Notes: a model not told the origin generated them from the sequence alone. A stretch of DNA of 64,000 bases from Caenorhabditis elegans (GCF_000002985.6 NC_003280.10:12644501-12708500); one strand, 5' to 3'; shown: positions 22,201 through 31,800, counted from the stretch's first letter. Program-made: numbers and translations.

Positions 22201-25200
22201 TGAAGTTCAAATAATTTTTTTTTTGGTAAAAACCAATTTTTTATTTAACTTTTTGAACAATTCGACATTTGTTTTCTGAAAATTTTTATAAAGCTTGTTC
22301 AACAATATTCTTTTTTGTTTTTTTCAGTAATTTTGTTTTTTTTTGTCTGAGCTTGAAAACTAATTTTAAAAATTTTTTGGACAATTTTCTCATCAAAAAA
22401 ATCGGTTTTTTTTTAAATTTTAACCACAGATTTCTGGCTTCCCTCATAATTTGAAATGTAAGGGTTTGCCGAACTAGGCCATTTTGGCTCGGCCGGCCAT
22501 ATCTGGGGAAGATTTACGGTGCGTTGCGTGTCGCGTCGCGGCTCGGTTTAAAGGATTAAAACTAAATGCATTTGACTTTCCCACGCGTTGTCCAGAACCC
22601 GTGTTTAACCGAATTTTTTTCCCCACGAAATTTTTAATTTTTTTTGGAGTACCAAAAAAAATTCCGAAAACACTCCAAATACAGATAACAGATATTGCTC
22701 TTTTTGGAGCATTTTTGAGCAATTTTTTTTCGTTTTTTGAGCCAATCCTAGTCCACCTAGACTTCACTGGTCATACAACAATCCTTGAGAGAAGTGAAAC
22801 TTCCTGGTCTATCAGAGAGCAAAAGTTGCGACGGCGTCCCCCCCCCCTCAAAAAATAATCTGTTACTCCAATTCAAAGCGGTCAGAATAAAAAGGTGTGA
22901 GATTGAATGGCCACGCCTCGGTTTCTCTTTCCTAAGTCTCTTGGCTTCTGCTGCTGGGGACGACAGCGCAGCAGTAGCATCAAAAGCATTCAGTCGATTC
23001 AATTCATCTCGATTTCCATCCCTTCTTCTCCCTTATTTTGTGCGCCCGCCTTTTTCCTTCTACTAGTAGAGAGAGAGAGAGAGAGTGACGCTGTTTATTT
23101 AGTCGGCGCCGAGCAGTTTTTTACTTCTTCGTCGTATTCTTCCGTGTGCTCCTGCTTTTTGCATAAATTCTTGTCTAACTTCAGAAATTCGAGAAATATG
23201 AGATCACCTAGAAAATTGCTCAAACAGTTGTCCATTTCAAGAGGTAAGGATACTCCAGCCAACCGTACCGCGAAATAAAAAAACATAAGTACCCCTACTG
23301 GGAGCCGAACCCCGGACCTCTGACCCATAGTCCTACCCTCTTACCGCCTGAGCCATGCGCGCAACTGGGCGTAGCGCAGCCGGTAAGAGGCTAGCACTCT
23401 AACCAAAATGCCAAAAGTTCCTCAAGTTCGAACCCCATAGAGCCTCAAAAACGTGCAATTCTCATTTTTTTACTAATAATTCCCGTTAAAAAACTTACTT
23501 CCGGACTCAGTTCTGACCTTCTTTATACCTTCTGACCTCTTTTTCAAACTCAATTAGAACTCCCCGGAGACTCAATGATCGAAGAAAGAGAAAAAGCTTG
23601 GGGCGAATTAAGTGCTTAAAGGAACGAGTGCTATTCTCGGAAACCAGCGACTATTAGAGGCTATAGAGATCGAACGGAAAAATAATGGGTGGAACACGCG
23701 ATAATCGCTTTCAAATACCTCGAAAATTGTAATCTACGCCCTCGAAAACCTTTATCCGCTATTGGAGGCTCGAACTCGGGGGGTCTAGGATGTATTTGAT
23801 CAGAGTGCGAACCACTTACCTGCTGCGCCACTCGGACGCGCGGTGTTGCGCGCATGGCTCAGCCGGTAAGCGGCTGAGCTATGGTTCTGAGGGTCCCGGG
23901 TTCGGTTCCCAGAGATGAAATTCGTTTTTTTTTGTTAGATTTTTTGTAGTTTCCGTTGCCAATGAACAAAAATTTATATTTTATAATATCTTCGGATACT
24001 TGTTTTCCATAACTAATACAATTATTAGATTGTATGCAATGTACAATTTGAATGGCAAGACGGGGAGAATAACATACGCCCAAAAAAAAATTCAATTAAT
24101 TTCCAAGAATTTGTGCTATTCGAACGAAAGAAATTCGAGAAATTCGAGATGACTTGAGGGTCTAACAGGAAAACGGAAGTTGCATTGAAATTCGACCTTT
24201 TTCTTGATTTTTTGGAATGTCTAGGAAGGAAATCTCAACTATATTGAGGTTTGGAGTCATAGAAAAACTGAAATTCTCTCACCAGGAGTCGAACCCATGA
24301 GGTTAGATCCATAGCCCAGCCTCTTACCGGGTAGGCCATGCGCAAGGGGGAGGATGGCGCTGCCGGTAAGAGGCTTGCACTCTGAGCAAAATTTCCGTGA
24401 AAGCTCACAATTTTTTGGTGTTCTTAGTTTTGTAATGCGTAAATTTTTATTTCCTATGTATATTTTTTATTAGTTTTCCACTACGGAAACCATATTGAAT
24501 CAGATTATCCGCCAAAGCTAATCCCCTCAAACATGTGCACGAGATCTAATGAAAACCAAAATTCAAACTTGAATATCACACGCGCGCGCGCGCGCTGGGG
24601 ATTAAAGGCGAAAGTGCGAGCAGCTCACGGAGCCCGGAGTTTTATTGACGTCATTCTGAATAGTTGTGTGAACGTGTGAGGGGATTTTCAACCAAAAAAC
24701 TGTTGTAAAATTAAAAATTTTTCCAGGAGAACGCCGTCGCAGATCCAACGAAAATCAGTCAAATGGAAACGGGTCGACTCCACCAACGTCAGCTAACAAT
24801 ATGAATATGATCTCCCCGAATCAGGTTCCACCGTCGCCAAGACTTAGGTAGGTCGTGGGAAATGGAAAAATGAGAAAAAATCGACTCAAAAGTTGCTCTA
24901 AAAATGACTCATAGCGTACTTTATTTATTTTGCTTTTGAAAAGCTAATCATAAAATCTTCAACCAGAAAAAAAAAGTCAAAAATAAGTTTTCAGCGGGTC
25001 CAAAACTTAATCTCCTGTCTATATACTCCCTAAGGGGTCAGCAAATTCAATTTGGGCAGTACTGCCTTTTTTTAGGGTCAACAAAAGGAAATTTTGAAAA
25101 CTTTTTAGCTGTATAAAATAAATAAATATAACTGTGGGAATGTGGTGCTAGGCTGTCCCATTACGGTTTGATCTACAAAAAATGCGGGAATTTTCCCCCA

Positions 25201-27123
25201 AAGCGAAATCAGTTGAGAACTCTGCGTCTCGTCTCCCGCATTTTTTGTAGATCTACGTAGATCAAGCCAAAATGAGACACTCTGACACCAAATCTCTAAA
25301 TTTTCAGCCCAAATGAATGGCAATTCGCATTTGACCATGTGATCTACGACGTTGATGGCCGCGCTCAATTCACTAAATTTTTGCAGTCCGAATACTCAGA
25401 GGAGAATATTTTGTTCTGGTAGGTGATTTTATTTTCCAACTAGTCAGGCTCCATAAAAATTGAAAATTCAATTTATCTTCTCTGGACGCCTAAATCCTCT
25501 AGACGGGGCTTGAACCTGTGACCTTCTGCGCCACAGGCAGCTCTGTTACCGGTTGCGCCACCTCCAGTTTCAGCCCGGGCGGCACAATGGCTCAGCCGGT
25601 AACAGGATTGTCTTTGGCGCAGAAGGCCACAGGTTCGATCCCTTGCGGAAAACCCAGTTTTTTTGCAGGTGGGCAGTTGAGGAACTAAAAGCAGTTGGAG
25701 TATCCGAAGGTCGCACTAAATTCGAATCAACTGTTCAGGAGATGTATGACACATTTATCGCTGCAGAATCACCATTGGCTATCAATATTGATCATGACAC
25801 GAGAACTGATATTATCGCATTGTGAGTTGGAATTTGGTGGAAATTGGGAAAATTTGAAATAAAAAAAATAACTTTTTGAGTGAAAAAAGAATTTCGAAAA
25901 AATTAATTTTTTAACGTCTCAAATTGTCACGGGGTTATGGTCTTGCTCATTGAATTTTTCGTGCTCTATTGACAATCACCTGCCGGACAACGCGTGGAAA
26001 AGTTTCGTGTACTCCACACGGACACATACATTTAGTTTTAAAACTAAAATCAAGCCGCGACGCGACACGCAACGCGCCGTAAATCTACCCCAGATATGGC
26101 CGAGCAAAAATGGCCTAGTTCGGCAAACTCTTCCATTTCAATTTATGAGAGAAGCCAGAAATCCGTGGCTTGTGACTTTTACTCTCAATATATGTGTATG
26201 TGAGAAATTTTTTTTTTCAAAAGAATCGGCGGGTGATGAAGTGGTGAAGCACAGTGTGTCATGGGAATTCTCCAATTTTTTTCGGTTTTTTTTTTCCTTA
26301 AAATTGTTTGGGTACTTCGTCTTGGAGCAAACACGTGGTGTCAGGTTGTCCCATTTCGGTTTGATCTACAAAAAAATGCGGGAATTTTTTGCTCAGAAAA
26401 ATGTGACGTCAACATGTTTTATGCGAAATCAGTTGAGATCTCTGCGTCTCAACTCCCGCGTTTTTTGTAGATCAAACCGTTATGAGACAGCCTGAGCAAA
26501 CTAGACTCTTTTTCATGAAAAAAAGGGACCAGAATAAAAAAAATCAATAAATCAATAAAAAATTTTCAGAGTCGAGGGAAAAGAGCCATCAACGTTCCCG
26601 GAGAACATTTACGAGCGGGCACAAGCACATGTCTACCGGCTCATGGAAAAAGTGAGTTGTGACGGAAAATTATCGATTTTCTAAGCCTCACGGGGTTCTG
26701 GCCTTCCTCATTGAATTTTTCTTGCTCCATTGACAATCGCCTGGCGGACAACGCGTGGGAAAGTCGTGTACTCCACTCGGACAAATATATTTAGTTTTAC
26801 AACTAAAATCGAGACGCGCCGTAAATCTACCCCAGATATTGCGGAGCAAAAATGGCCAAGTTCGGCCTAAACTGTTCCATTTCAATTTATGAGGGAAGCA
26901 AGAAATCCGTGTAACTTTAGAAATTATCGATTTTTTGCAATTATCGATTTTTTTTTTCAAATTATCAATTTTTGTCATTTTTCAGGACTGTTTCTCCCGC
27001 TTCGTGCACACAAACGCCTACAAGGACGTGGCAAAGAAGCTGTCACTTCCACAGACATTTCGGTTCAACTGTATCCGACTGCAACCGGGCGGCCCGACAG
27101 CACAGGCGGCCGCAACCAACTGA
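10252..27123 (+). CDS. rgs-4: RGS-domain regulator of G-protein signalling, long isoform
   Basis: RGS proteins accelerate GTP hydrolysis on G-alpha subunits and end G-protein signalling at the membrane. Exons: 10252-10390, 10443-10536, 11343-11431, 24727-24847, 25308-25418, 25669-25821, 26570-26651, 26986-27123, giving 308 residues. Every junction is in phase and has an AG acceptor and a GT donor. The RGS domain covers about residues 152-280, with WQFAFDHVIYDVDG, SEENILFWWAVEE, AINIDHDTR and LMEKDCFSRFV. The N-terminus is basic and Ser/Lys-rich. Joining exon 3 to 24727 uses the donor GTTAGT at 11432; if unspliced, TAG at 11434-11436 would end a separate 108-residue product. The frame is open from the acceptor at 10224 to the ATG, so an upstream coding exon is possible. 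The symbol rests on remembered synteny with cox-10. Confidence 0.8.
10556..11255. repeat. TACTGTAGGTGTT degenerate tandem repeat
   Basis: The second intron of the long RGS isoform consists mostly of TACTGTAG and GTACTGTAGGTGTTTACTGTAG-type units of about 15-30 bases, repeated over 40 times with variation. Similar CTACAGTAC units, the reverse complement, occur at 55490-55560 and 56590-56880. Confidence 0.9.
11920..12140. repeat. CAACTTCCTGCCAA repeat element
   Basis: Tandem CAACTTCCTGCCAA units begin after TCTCGGCATTTGGAGG. A second element at 12890-13030 has the same units as an inverted arrangement and ends in the reverse complement of this boundary (GCCTCTGAATGCCGAGA). They appear to be two members of one palindromic family. 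Confidence 0.7.
12141..12620. other. Unique-looking intron sequence
   Basis: This segment is less repetitive than its surroundings. A 70-codon hydrophobic open frame at 12385-12597 is present but lacks splice context or a recognisable domain, so no gene is called. Confidence 0.3.
12621..12695 (+). repeat. tRNA-derived sequence with box A and box B
   Basis: TAGCTTAGAGG (12632-12642) resembles a box A, and GGTTCGGGATC (12675-12685) resembles a box B at tRNA-like spacing. The acceptor arm does not pair convincingly, so it is a tRNA relic or SINE-like piece, not a functional tRNA. Confidence 0.5.
12890..13030. repeat. Inverted CAACTTCCTGCCAA element
   Basis: GGCAACTTCCTGCCAA units on the left are followed after about 60 bases by TTGGCAGGAAGTTGCC units, forming a hairpin-capable palindrome. 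It shares an end with the 11920-12140 element. Confidence 0.7.
13545..14730. repeat. TTTCTAGGCCACC inverted-motif field
   Basis: Dozens of alternating TTTCTAGGCCA and TGGCCTAGAAA copies, as at 8533-9345. A local direct duplication is visible: a segment starting TTGATCATTGCACAATGAGC occurs at about 13498 and again at about 13646. A different block at 14080-14230 (CACGTG, ATTGG, ATATATAGATC) looks like complex non-repeat sequence and could be regulatory. Confidence 0.8.
15218..15442 (-). repeat. Degenerate interstitial telomeric repeat
   Basis: About 37 hexamers of CCTAAG and variants (CTAAGT, CTAAAC, CTAATC) run without a break. The reverse strand reads (TTAGGC)n-like, the nematode telomere unit. 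The period is strictly 6 over most of the tract, but few perfect units adjoin, so it is an old, decayed array. The minus-strand Leu-Gly open frame across it is an artefact. Confidence 0.85.
15443..16135. other. Intron sequence, no gene seen
   Basis: It includes a GC-richer block at 15630-15790 with CT-rich sequence that could be a regulatory or leader segment, and A/T-rich sequence with two TTTCTAGGCC-type motifs near 16005. No exon can be supported. Confidence 0.3.
16136..16980. repeat. TTGCCAAAATTG minisatellite
   Basis: An 840-bp degenerate array of 9-18 bp units such as TTGCCAAATTTTC and AAAATGGCCAAA. The largest open frame across it (Gln/Asn/Pro/Lys-rich, 16333-17106) is a by-product of the repeat. 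It lies in the long intron between 11431 and 24727. Confidence 0.9.
17325..18180. repeat. TTTCTAGGCCACC field, third block
   Basis: The same alternating motif as at 8.5 and 13.5 kb recurs in both orientations, interrupted at 17460-17760 by sequence without the motif. The block ends just before the alternative first exon at 18280. Confidence 0.75.
18280..18397 (+). CDS. rgs-4: Alternative first coding exon of the RGS gene (isoform of 240 residues)
   Basis: The ATG at 18280 has an in-frame stop (TAA) immediately upstream, so it is a true start if used. It encodes 39 codons rich in Arg and Lys, beginning MPLKRRLPRSVSAPVFEKTS, and ends TTTAGCA before donor GTGAGT at 18398. The phase (one extra base) matches exon 24727, giving AGA at the junction and a 240-residue protein with the RGS domain at about 84-212. 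Low-complexity A/T-rich sequence surrounds it, while the exon itself has coding-like GC content. The preceding GGGCAG is a weak acceptor, so a promoter just upstream is more likely. Confidence 0.7.
19004..19241 (+). mobile_element. Palindromic-end element, CACGGATTTCTGGC family, copy 1
   Basis: The ends CACGGATTTCTGGCTTCCCTC and GAAGGCCAGAACCCCGTG are inverted. The flanking hexamer CAAGAT is duplicated exactly (18998-19003 and 19242-19247). The interior is conserved among copies, with CTCGGCCATATCTGGGG and a GCGTTGCGTGTCGCGTCGCGG segment. There is no coding frame. Confidence 0.8.
19951..20157 (-). mobile_element. CACGGATTTCTGGC family, copy 2 (reverse)
   Basis: Reverse orientation of the 19004-19241 element with conserved ACGCGACACGCGACGCGCC and ATATAAGGCCGAGCC segments. 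No clear target duplication remains. It lies about 700 bp from copy 1 in opposite orientation, so the two could fold together. Confidence 0.75.
20764..20776. repeat. Poly-C tract of 13
   Basis: An uninterrupted run of 13 C (G on the minus strand). Other runs of 10 or more are at 14865-14874, 17058-17068, 22838-22847 and 42957-42970. Such G-tracts can form G-quadruplexes. Confidence 0.95.
21093..21253. mobile_element. GATCTACAAAAAATGCGGG palindromic element, copy 1
   Basis: Inverted ends (GTCAGAAAGTCACATTTCGC and GAGACTTTCTGACAC) flank the diagnostic AATGCGGGA and CCCGCATTTTTTGTAGATC arms and a CTGACG core. It is the same family as 25139, 26336, 27529, 27973, 46709, 59338, 59978 and 62775. 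Confidence 0.75.
21661..21830. repeat. Inverted pair of tRNA-derived sequences
   Basis: The left half read on the minus strand has box A-like TGGTTCAGGCGG and box B GGTTCGACTCC. The right half on the plus strand has TGGCGCAGCCGG and AGTTCGAGCCCC. The two tRNA-like units face away from each other, 5' ends adjacent. Neither folds into a convincing full cloverleaf, so functional tRNAs are unlikely. Confidence 0.65.
22425..22603 (+). mobile_element. CACGGATTTCTGGC family, copy 3
   Basis: It starts CACAGATTTCTGGCTTCCC, ends CCAGAACCCGTG, and is flanked by a perfect 6-bp duplication TTTAAC (22419-22424 and 22604-22609). It is internally shorter than copy 1, with the segment after the GCGTTGTCC motif deleted. 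Confidence 0.8.
22880..23190 (+). promoter_or_regulatory. Probable promoter of the shortest RGS isoform
   Basis: This is a GC-richer block between A/T-rich repeats, with a GAGAGAGAGAGAGAGAG tract near 23068-23085, CT-rich segments and a pyrimidine run before the ATG at 23198. It has the look of a C. elegans core promoter and 5' leader. No TATA box is obvious. Confidence 0.4.
23198..23243 (+). CDS. rgs-4: Second alternative first coding exon of the RGS gene (isoform of 216 residues)
   Basis: The start MRSPRKLLKQLSISR sits 13 bases after an acceptor-like CTAACTTCAG and ends AGAG before the strong donor GTAAGG at 23244. It is phase 1, the same as the 18.3-kb and 10.2-11.4-kb routes, and joins exon 24727 to give a 216-residue protein. 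The frame is also open far upstream, so the exact start is not forced by a stop. The peptide is short, basic and amphipathic, which in small RGS proteins often targets membranes; here that is inference. Confidence 0.6.
23289..23445. repeat. Inverted pair of tRNA-derived sequences
   Basis: Minus-strand unit with GGTTCGGCTCCC, then plus-strand unit with GCGCAGCCGGTAAGAGG and AGTTCGAACCCC. It has the same divergent arrangement as 21661-21830 and lies just downstream of the 23.2-kb alternative first exon, within its intron. Confidence 0.65.
23760..23920. repeat. Inverted pair of tRNA-derived sequences, right unit well preserved
   Basis: The right unit (about 23847-23915, plus strand) has ATGGCTCAGCCGGTAAGCGG as D-arm and box A, and GGTCCCGGGTTCGGTTCCC as T-arm and box B, close to a real tRNA. 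The left unit on the minus strand has GAGTTCGAGCC. The acceptor stem is not clearly paired, so it is called derived. Confidence 0.6.
24283..24410. repeat. Inverted pair of tRNA-derived sequences
   Basis: The minus unit has GGGTTCGACTCC with TGGCCTACCCGGTAAGAGG. The plus unit has TGGCGCTGCCGGTAAGAGG but a decayed second half. It lies in the RGS intron upstream of exon 24727. A (CG)n run, CACGCGCGCGCGCGCGCGCT, follows at 24577-24596. Confidence 0.6.
25139..25295. mobile_element. GATCTACAAAAAATGCGGG palindromic element, copy 2
   Basis: It starts GTGGTGCTAGGCTGTCCC and ends GACACTCTGACACC, with both AATGCGGG and CCCGCATTTTTTGTAGATC arms. It fills the end of the RGS intron and stops only about 15 bases before the acceptor of exon 25308. 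Confidence 0.8.
25498..25655. repeat. Inverted pair of tRNA-derived sequences
   Basis: The minus unit has GGTTCAAGCCCCG with GTAACAGAGC. The plus unit has ATGGCTCAGCCGGTAACAGG and AGGTTCGATCCC. It sits between RGS-domain exons ending at 25418 and starting at 25669, leaving little of the intron unoccupied. Confidence 0.65.
25928..26167 (-). mobile_element. CACGGATTTCTGGC family, copy 4
   Basis: Reverse-oriented element from CACGGGGTTATGGTC to GCCAGAAATCCGTG inside the RGS intron 25822-26569. The flanking hexamers AATTGT and GCTTGT agree at 4 of 6 positions. Confidence 0.75.
26336..26496. mobile_element. GATCTACAAAAAATGCGGG palindromic element, copy 3
   Basis: It begins GTGGTGTCAGGTTGTCCC and ends ATGAGACAGCCTGAGC, containing GTGACGTCA. 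It shares the RGS intron 25822-26569 with copy 4 of the CACGG family. Confidence 0.8.
26689..26911 (-). mobile_element. CACGGATTTCTGGC family, copy 5
   Basis: It runs from CACGGGGTTCTGGCC to GCAAGAAATCCGTG and occupies most of the last RGS intron (26652-26985). Internal sequence around the CGACGCG block is partly deleted. Confidence 0.75.
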
Positions 27124-27528
27124 TGACGTGGCAAGCGGCACCGGCGGCGGCGGCTCGTTTCTCTCGTCGTCTCAGCCCTCCTCACCGCGCACACTCTCTC
27201 CATCTCGTCATCGCTCATTTTATTCCAGATTTCTGCGAAAATCGCTCTCTTCCAAATCACCGCATCGATCTCCGTCCCCGTCCCCGAATTCGAGCGAATC
27301 GTCGAAACCCGGCTGCTCAAACGCGCTCCATTGAGAATTTCACGCTGAAATCACTGAAAATTCAATTTTTCTGGCAAATTTCAGTGAAAACTTAGGTTAA
27401 AAAGTTGAATTTTCACATAAAATCATTGAAAATCGACGTTTTTCACAGAAAATTGGTGTTTTTTTTTTCAAATTTCTCAATAGAGCGCGCTTGCCCGGTC
27501 CCAAAGTTTCTACGAATCGCCCATCTCA

Positions 27529-27670
27529 CGTGGTGTCAGAGTGTCTCATTTCGGTTTGATCTACGTAGATCACTACAAAAAATGCGGGAGAAGAGACGCA
27601 GAGTTCTCAACTGGGCAAAAAATTCCCGCATTTTTTGTAGATCAAACCGTTATGGGACAGCCTGGCACTA
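27529..27670. mobile_element. GATCTACAAAAAATGCGGG palindromic element, copy 4
   Basis: It begins CACGTGGTGTCAGAGTGTCTC and ends ATGGGACAGCCTGGCAC. It lies about 400 bases past the RGS stop codon, in or just after the 3' untranslated region. Confidence 0.8.
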
Positions 27671-27972
27671 TTTCCCTTTAAAAAACAAGACTGTTTTAAA
27701 CCCTGAAAGACGGGTTAGCCACACCCTGATTTTCCACGTTTCCCCACTTTTTAAGCCCTAAAAATCGATATTTCCGATATTTCCCCTAATTTTATTTTGA
27801 AAAAACAAACAAACGTAGTAAATCTAGTGATGCCACGTGGACCCAATCGCCCATTATTCCCCTATATTGAATTAATTTGACCAAAAATTCCAAAAAATGA
27901 AAAATTTGATTTATTGATTTTTCCATCGCCGCTGATGCTATTGTTCAATAGAGCGCGATTGCACTTGTGCAC

Positions 27973-28139
27973 ACGTGCTGCTAGACTGTCCCATTACGGT
28001 TTGATCTACAAAAAATGCGGGAATTTTTTCGCCAAAAAAATGTGACGTCAGCAAACTCTGCGTCTCTTTTCCCGCATTTTTTGTAGATCAGAGTAGATAA
28101 AGCCGAAATGGGGCACCCTAAGTTCCTGACACCACGTGC
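27973..28139. mobile_element. GATCTACAAAAAATGCGGG palindromic element, copy 5
   Basis: It begins ACGTGCTGCTAGACTGTCCC and ends CTGACACCACGTG with GTGACGTCAGC in the middle. It lies between the convergent RGS and HSPBP1-like genes. Confidence 0.8.
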
Positions 28140-28834
28140 TTGCATAGGTCAAAAGCGCTCCGTCGCACTTAATTTTTCAGGAAATTTTTTTTGGGTTACA
28201 GTTGAAAATGGTTCTCTCCGATAGTTTAACCTGGAAAAAAGTTTTGAAATTGGGCGCCAAAATGTAATTTTTGGGCGTAAATAAATAGATTTGACGGGCG
28301 GTATTCACAATTATCCGGGATCAAATGACATGTGGCAATATGGAAATTAGGGGAAAACAAAAGAATTTCAGAAAGATTGAGATTTTTTAAAAGAATATCA
28401 GAAAAAAAATTAGAAATGTTTTTTTTTCAATCAGAAAAATCAGGATTTTTTGTAGAATTCTAAAAATTAAGGCTTTTCTGAAAATTTCAGAAAAAAAAAT
28501 AATTTTTTGCTTGAAGAATTCATAAAAATCTAGATTTTTCTAAAATTTTTCAAACAAAAAAATTTTTTTCTGAAATTTTTAGAAAAGCCTTAATTTTAAG
28601 AATTTTACAAAAAAAACCTGATTTTTCTGAAAAAAAATTTTTTTCTGAAATTCTGCATTTTTTTTGATTTTTCTGCGAATTTTACAACAAAAAAAATAGT
28701 TTTTTAAACAATTTTCTACAAAAATTCTAAAATTTTCCAAAAAAAAAATCTAATTTTCTGAGATTTTTTAAAAAAGCTCAATTTTCTTAAATTCTTTGAA
28801 AAAATTACAAAAAAAAAGACAAATGTTCTTCTTT
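28140..28834. other. A/T-rich convergent 3' intergenic region
   Basis: It separates the RGS gene (+) from the HSPBP1-like gene (-). It is dominated by runs such as GAAAAATCAG and AATTTTTCTGAA and contains AATAAA near 28281 on the plus strand. No gene is visible. Confidence 0.5.
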
Positions 28835-31800
28835 TCAGCGAATCTCCTTCAGAACCTTCTGAGCTTCAGCCATCTCCATCTCGGCGTCCAACTTGAGCTT
28901 CTCGGCGAGCTCTTCCTTCGTGTAAATGTCCAAAATGGAGAATCTGGCGACGATCTCGTGGCGTTTTCGAGTTTTATCCTCCTCGATTTGAATTTTTCGC
29001 GCCAATTCTGCCGCTTCTTGATCTACTTTTGTCTCCTGCTTTGGAGCAACCTTCTTCGCTGGCTCCGGCTCCTTTTTTGGCTCCGCATTCTTATTGGCTT
29101 TATGACAGGGTGGCTGTGGTGGCTGTGGCCACTCGTTTTTTGGAATAACCGGCCATCCACCAATTGGCATCAGGCCTGCTCGAAGATTGGATTCTTTGAA
29201 GTGCTCCTCGAGCAGTTTTCTCGTTTGTGGTGTAATAATGTCCGGGTGCATTTGCATGATTTCGAATCTGGAAAAAACATTTTTTGAATTTTTGGCGGGA
29301 AAATCGATTTTCGAGCATATTTTTGAATTTTTAGGTAAAAAATCGATTTTTAAAAAAAAATTTTTAGAAAAATCCGAATTTGTATCGTCCATTTTATGGG
29401 CGTGATTTTTAGAGGTTCCGCCCAATTTTTTAAACGATTTTTTGAAAAATTTCAGAAAAATGAGAATTTTTAAAATTTATTTCTACAAAACTTCAGATTT
29501 TTTTATAGGATTTCGGAAAAAAAAATTTTTTTGGGATTTCAGAAAAATATGGTTTTTATACAAGAATTTCTTAAAAATCGAGAAGAAAGAATTTCAGAAA
29601 AAATTAAGATTATTAAAAAATTAGAAAAAAACATTTTTTGCCGAATTTATTTTTTATAAAAAATTATGCCTACTATCAGAAAAACAAAAAAAAATTTTGA
29701 AAAATTTCATAAAAATCTAGATTTTTCAAAGAATTTTGGAAAAATTTCAATTTTTTTCCATTTTTCAGAAAAAAAACATAATTTTTTGTAGAATTTCAAA
29801 TTTTTTTTTTTTGAAAATTTGCAGAAAACTCAACAAAAATAATTTGATTTTTGGAAAAATCATCACTTTTTGTAAAATTTCCGAAAGAGGTGAGATTTTT
29901 TAAAGAAATTCAGAAAAATAAAGATTTCTGTAGAAAATTAGAAGAAAACACGATTTTTTGGAGAATTTATAAAAAAATTAATTATTTTTAATATCAGAAA
30001 AATTAAGTTTTTTAGTAAAATTTTAGAAAATTTTTTTTGGATTTTTCAGTTTTTCTCGGACAATTTTCAGGGGGAAATTGAACAAAAATTGCAAATTTCC
30101 GCACAATTCCAGCCAAATATCCAAAATTCAGCAGTTTTAAGGTAAAAAAAGCCCATTTTTTTCTCAATTTTCCATCGAAAAAAAACCTCCATACTTGATC
30201 ATTTTCATAGTTTCCTCATAGAACTCCTTCGTTTCTTCACTATCATCGGCCCGATCCACAAATCTTGAACGTCCATCCAGGAGAGTATAGATTTTAAGAA
30301 TACTATTCTTAATTTCTTCAGTAATTTCATCGATTCCCTGGAGATCTGCAAAAAAAACCGGGGGGTTTTTTTTGACTGAAAATCGTGATTTGGGATTTTT
30401 TTTTTTGGCAATTTTAAGGCTGAAAAATTGAAATTTTCACAAAGATTTTGATTTTCAAAACCCAAATTTTCTTGAAAAATAAAGAAAATTTGGAAAAAAA
30501 GAAAAGAAAATCAAAATCTTTGTGAAAAATACAATTTTCCAGTCGGGAAATTGCTTTAAAACATGCCTATGGGGTCACAATGACCGAATATCATGATTTA
30601 AAAAATTCCAAAAATTCAAAAAAATTTTCTAGATTTTATATGATTTTTTGAAAATTGAAAAAATCACAGTTTTCCCCAATTTCTATTTGAATTTCCGCCA
30701 ATTGGATTTGTTCGATGGAGCGCGCTTGCATTATTTTCATTAATTTATTTTATTTATTCTCATTATTTCACTGATTTTCTTCAATTTTTTTGTTGTGTTT
30801 TTATCGGAAACTGAATTTTTAAAAACAAGATAAACGCAGAATTTTTGTTAAAAATTCATTGAAAATGCGTAAAACTGTAAAATATACTATTTTCAAGTTT
30901 TAGGAATTTTCAGTGACTTTTTAACAAATATTCTGCATTCATCTTGTTTTTAAAGATTCAATTTCCATTAAAAACACAAAAAAAAATGAAGAAAATCAGT
31001 GAAATAATGAGAATAAATAAAATAAATAAATAAAAATAATGCAAGCGCGCTCCAACGAACGAATCCAATTGGCGGAAATCCAAATAGGAATTAGGTGAAA
31101 AACTGAGATTTTTTTAATTTTCAAAAAAAAAAATCATATAAAATTCAGAAAAATTTTTGAATTTTGGAATTTTTTAATCATGATATTCGATCATTGTGAC
31201 CCCATAGGCATGTTTTAAAGCAATTTCCCGACTGGAAAATTGTATTTTTCACAAAGATTTTGATTTTAAAAAACCAAATTTTCTTGAAAATTAAGAAAAA
31301 AGGGATTTTTTCTTTTTTTTTCCATTTTGATTGAAAATTTCCGCAATTTCCGTACCAGTAAGTGTATACAGGAAACTGACGATCATACGGCCAGCCTTTA
31401 CAGCATTTTTATGGTCTTTCGTGCTCTGAATAAGCTTCTCAGTGGCCGTGAGCCCATTCTTGGCCTGAAACTTCAAATAAGCCGGCAAGTGAGACCGAAC
31501 GATGGAGGAAATCGCCGAGAGCAGTGCTGAAAGAATTCGGGGGCTCAGTTCGGCTTGACGTTTGAGCAGCTTCATGTATGCTGTGAAAAGTGGAGAATCG
31601 GCGATTGCCTGTTGGAATTCCGGGCGGTTTTCGGCGAGTTGTGGGATGAGACGGAGGTAGAGGAGACGCAGATCTTCGTCTGGTGACATCTGGAAAAAAA
31701 ATTTAAATTTTTATTCAAACTACACTTTGTGGGGAAATTGCTTTAAAACATGCCTATGGGGTCACGATGACCAAATATCATAGTAAAAAATTCAAAAAAA

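Noticed and set aside
23847..23915. Functional tRNA gene
   Set aside because: D- and T-arms look good but the acceptor stem does not pair convincingly and it belongs to an inverted repeat pair; the tRNA-Ala at 33814 shows what an intact gene looks like here.
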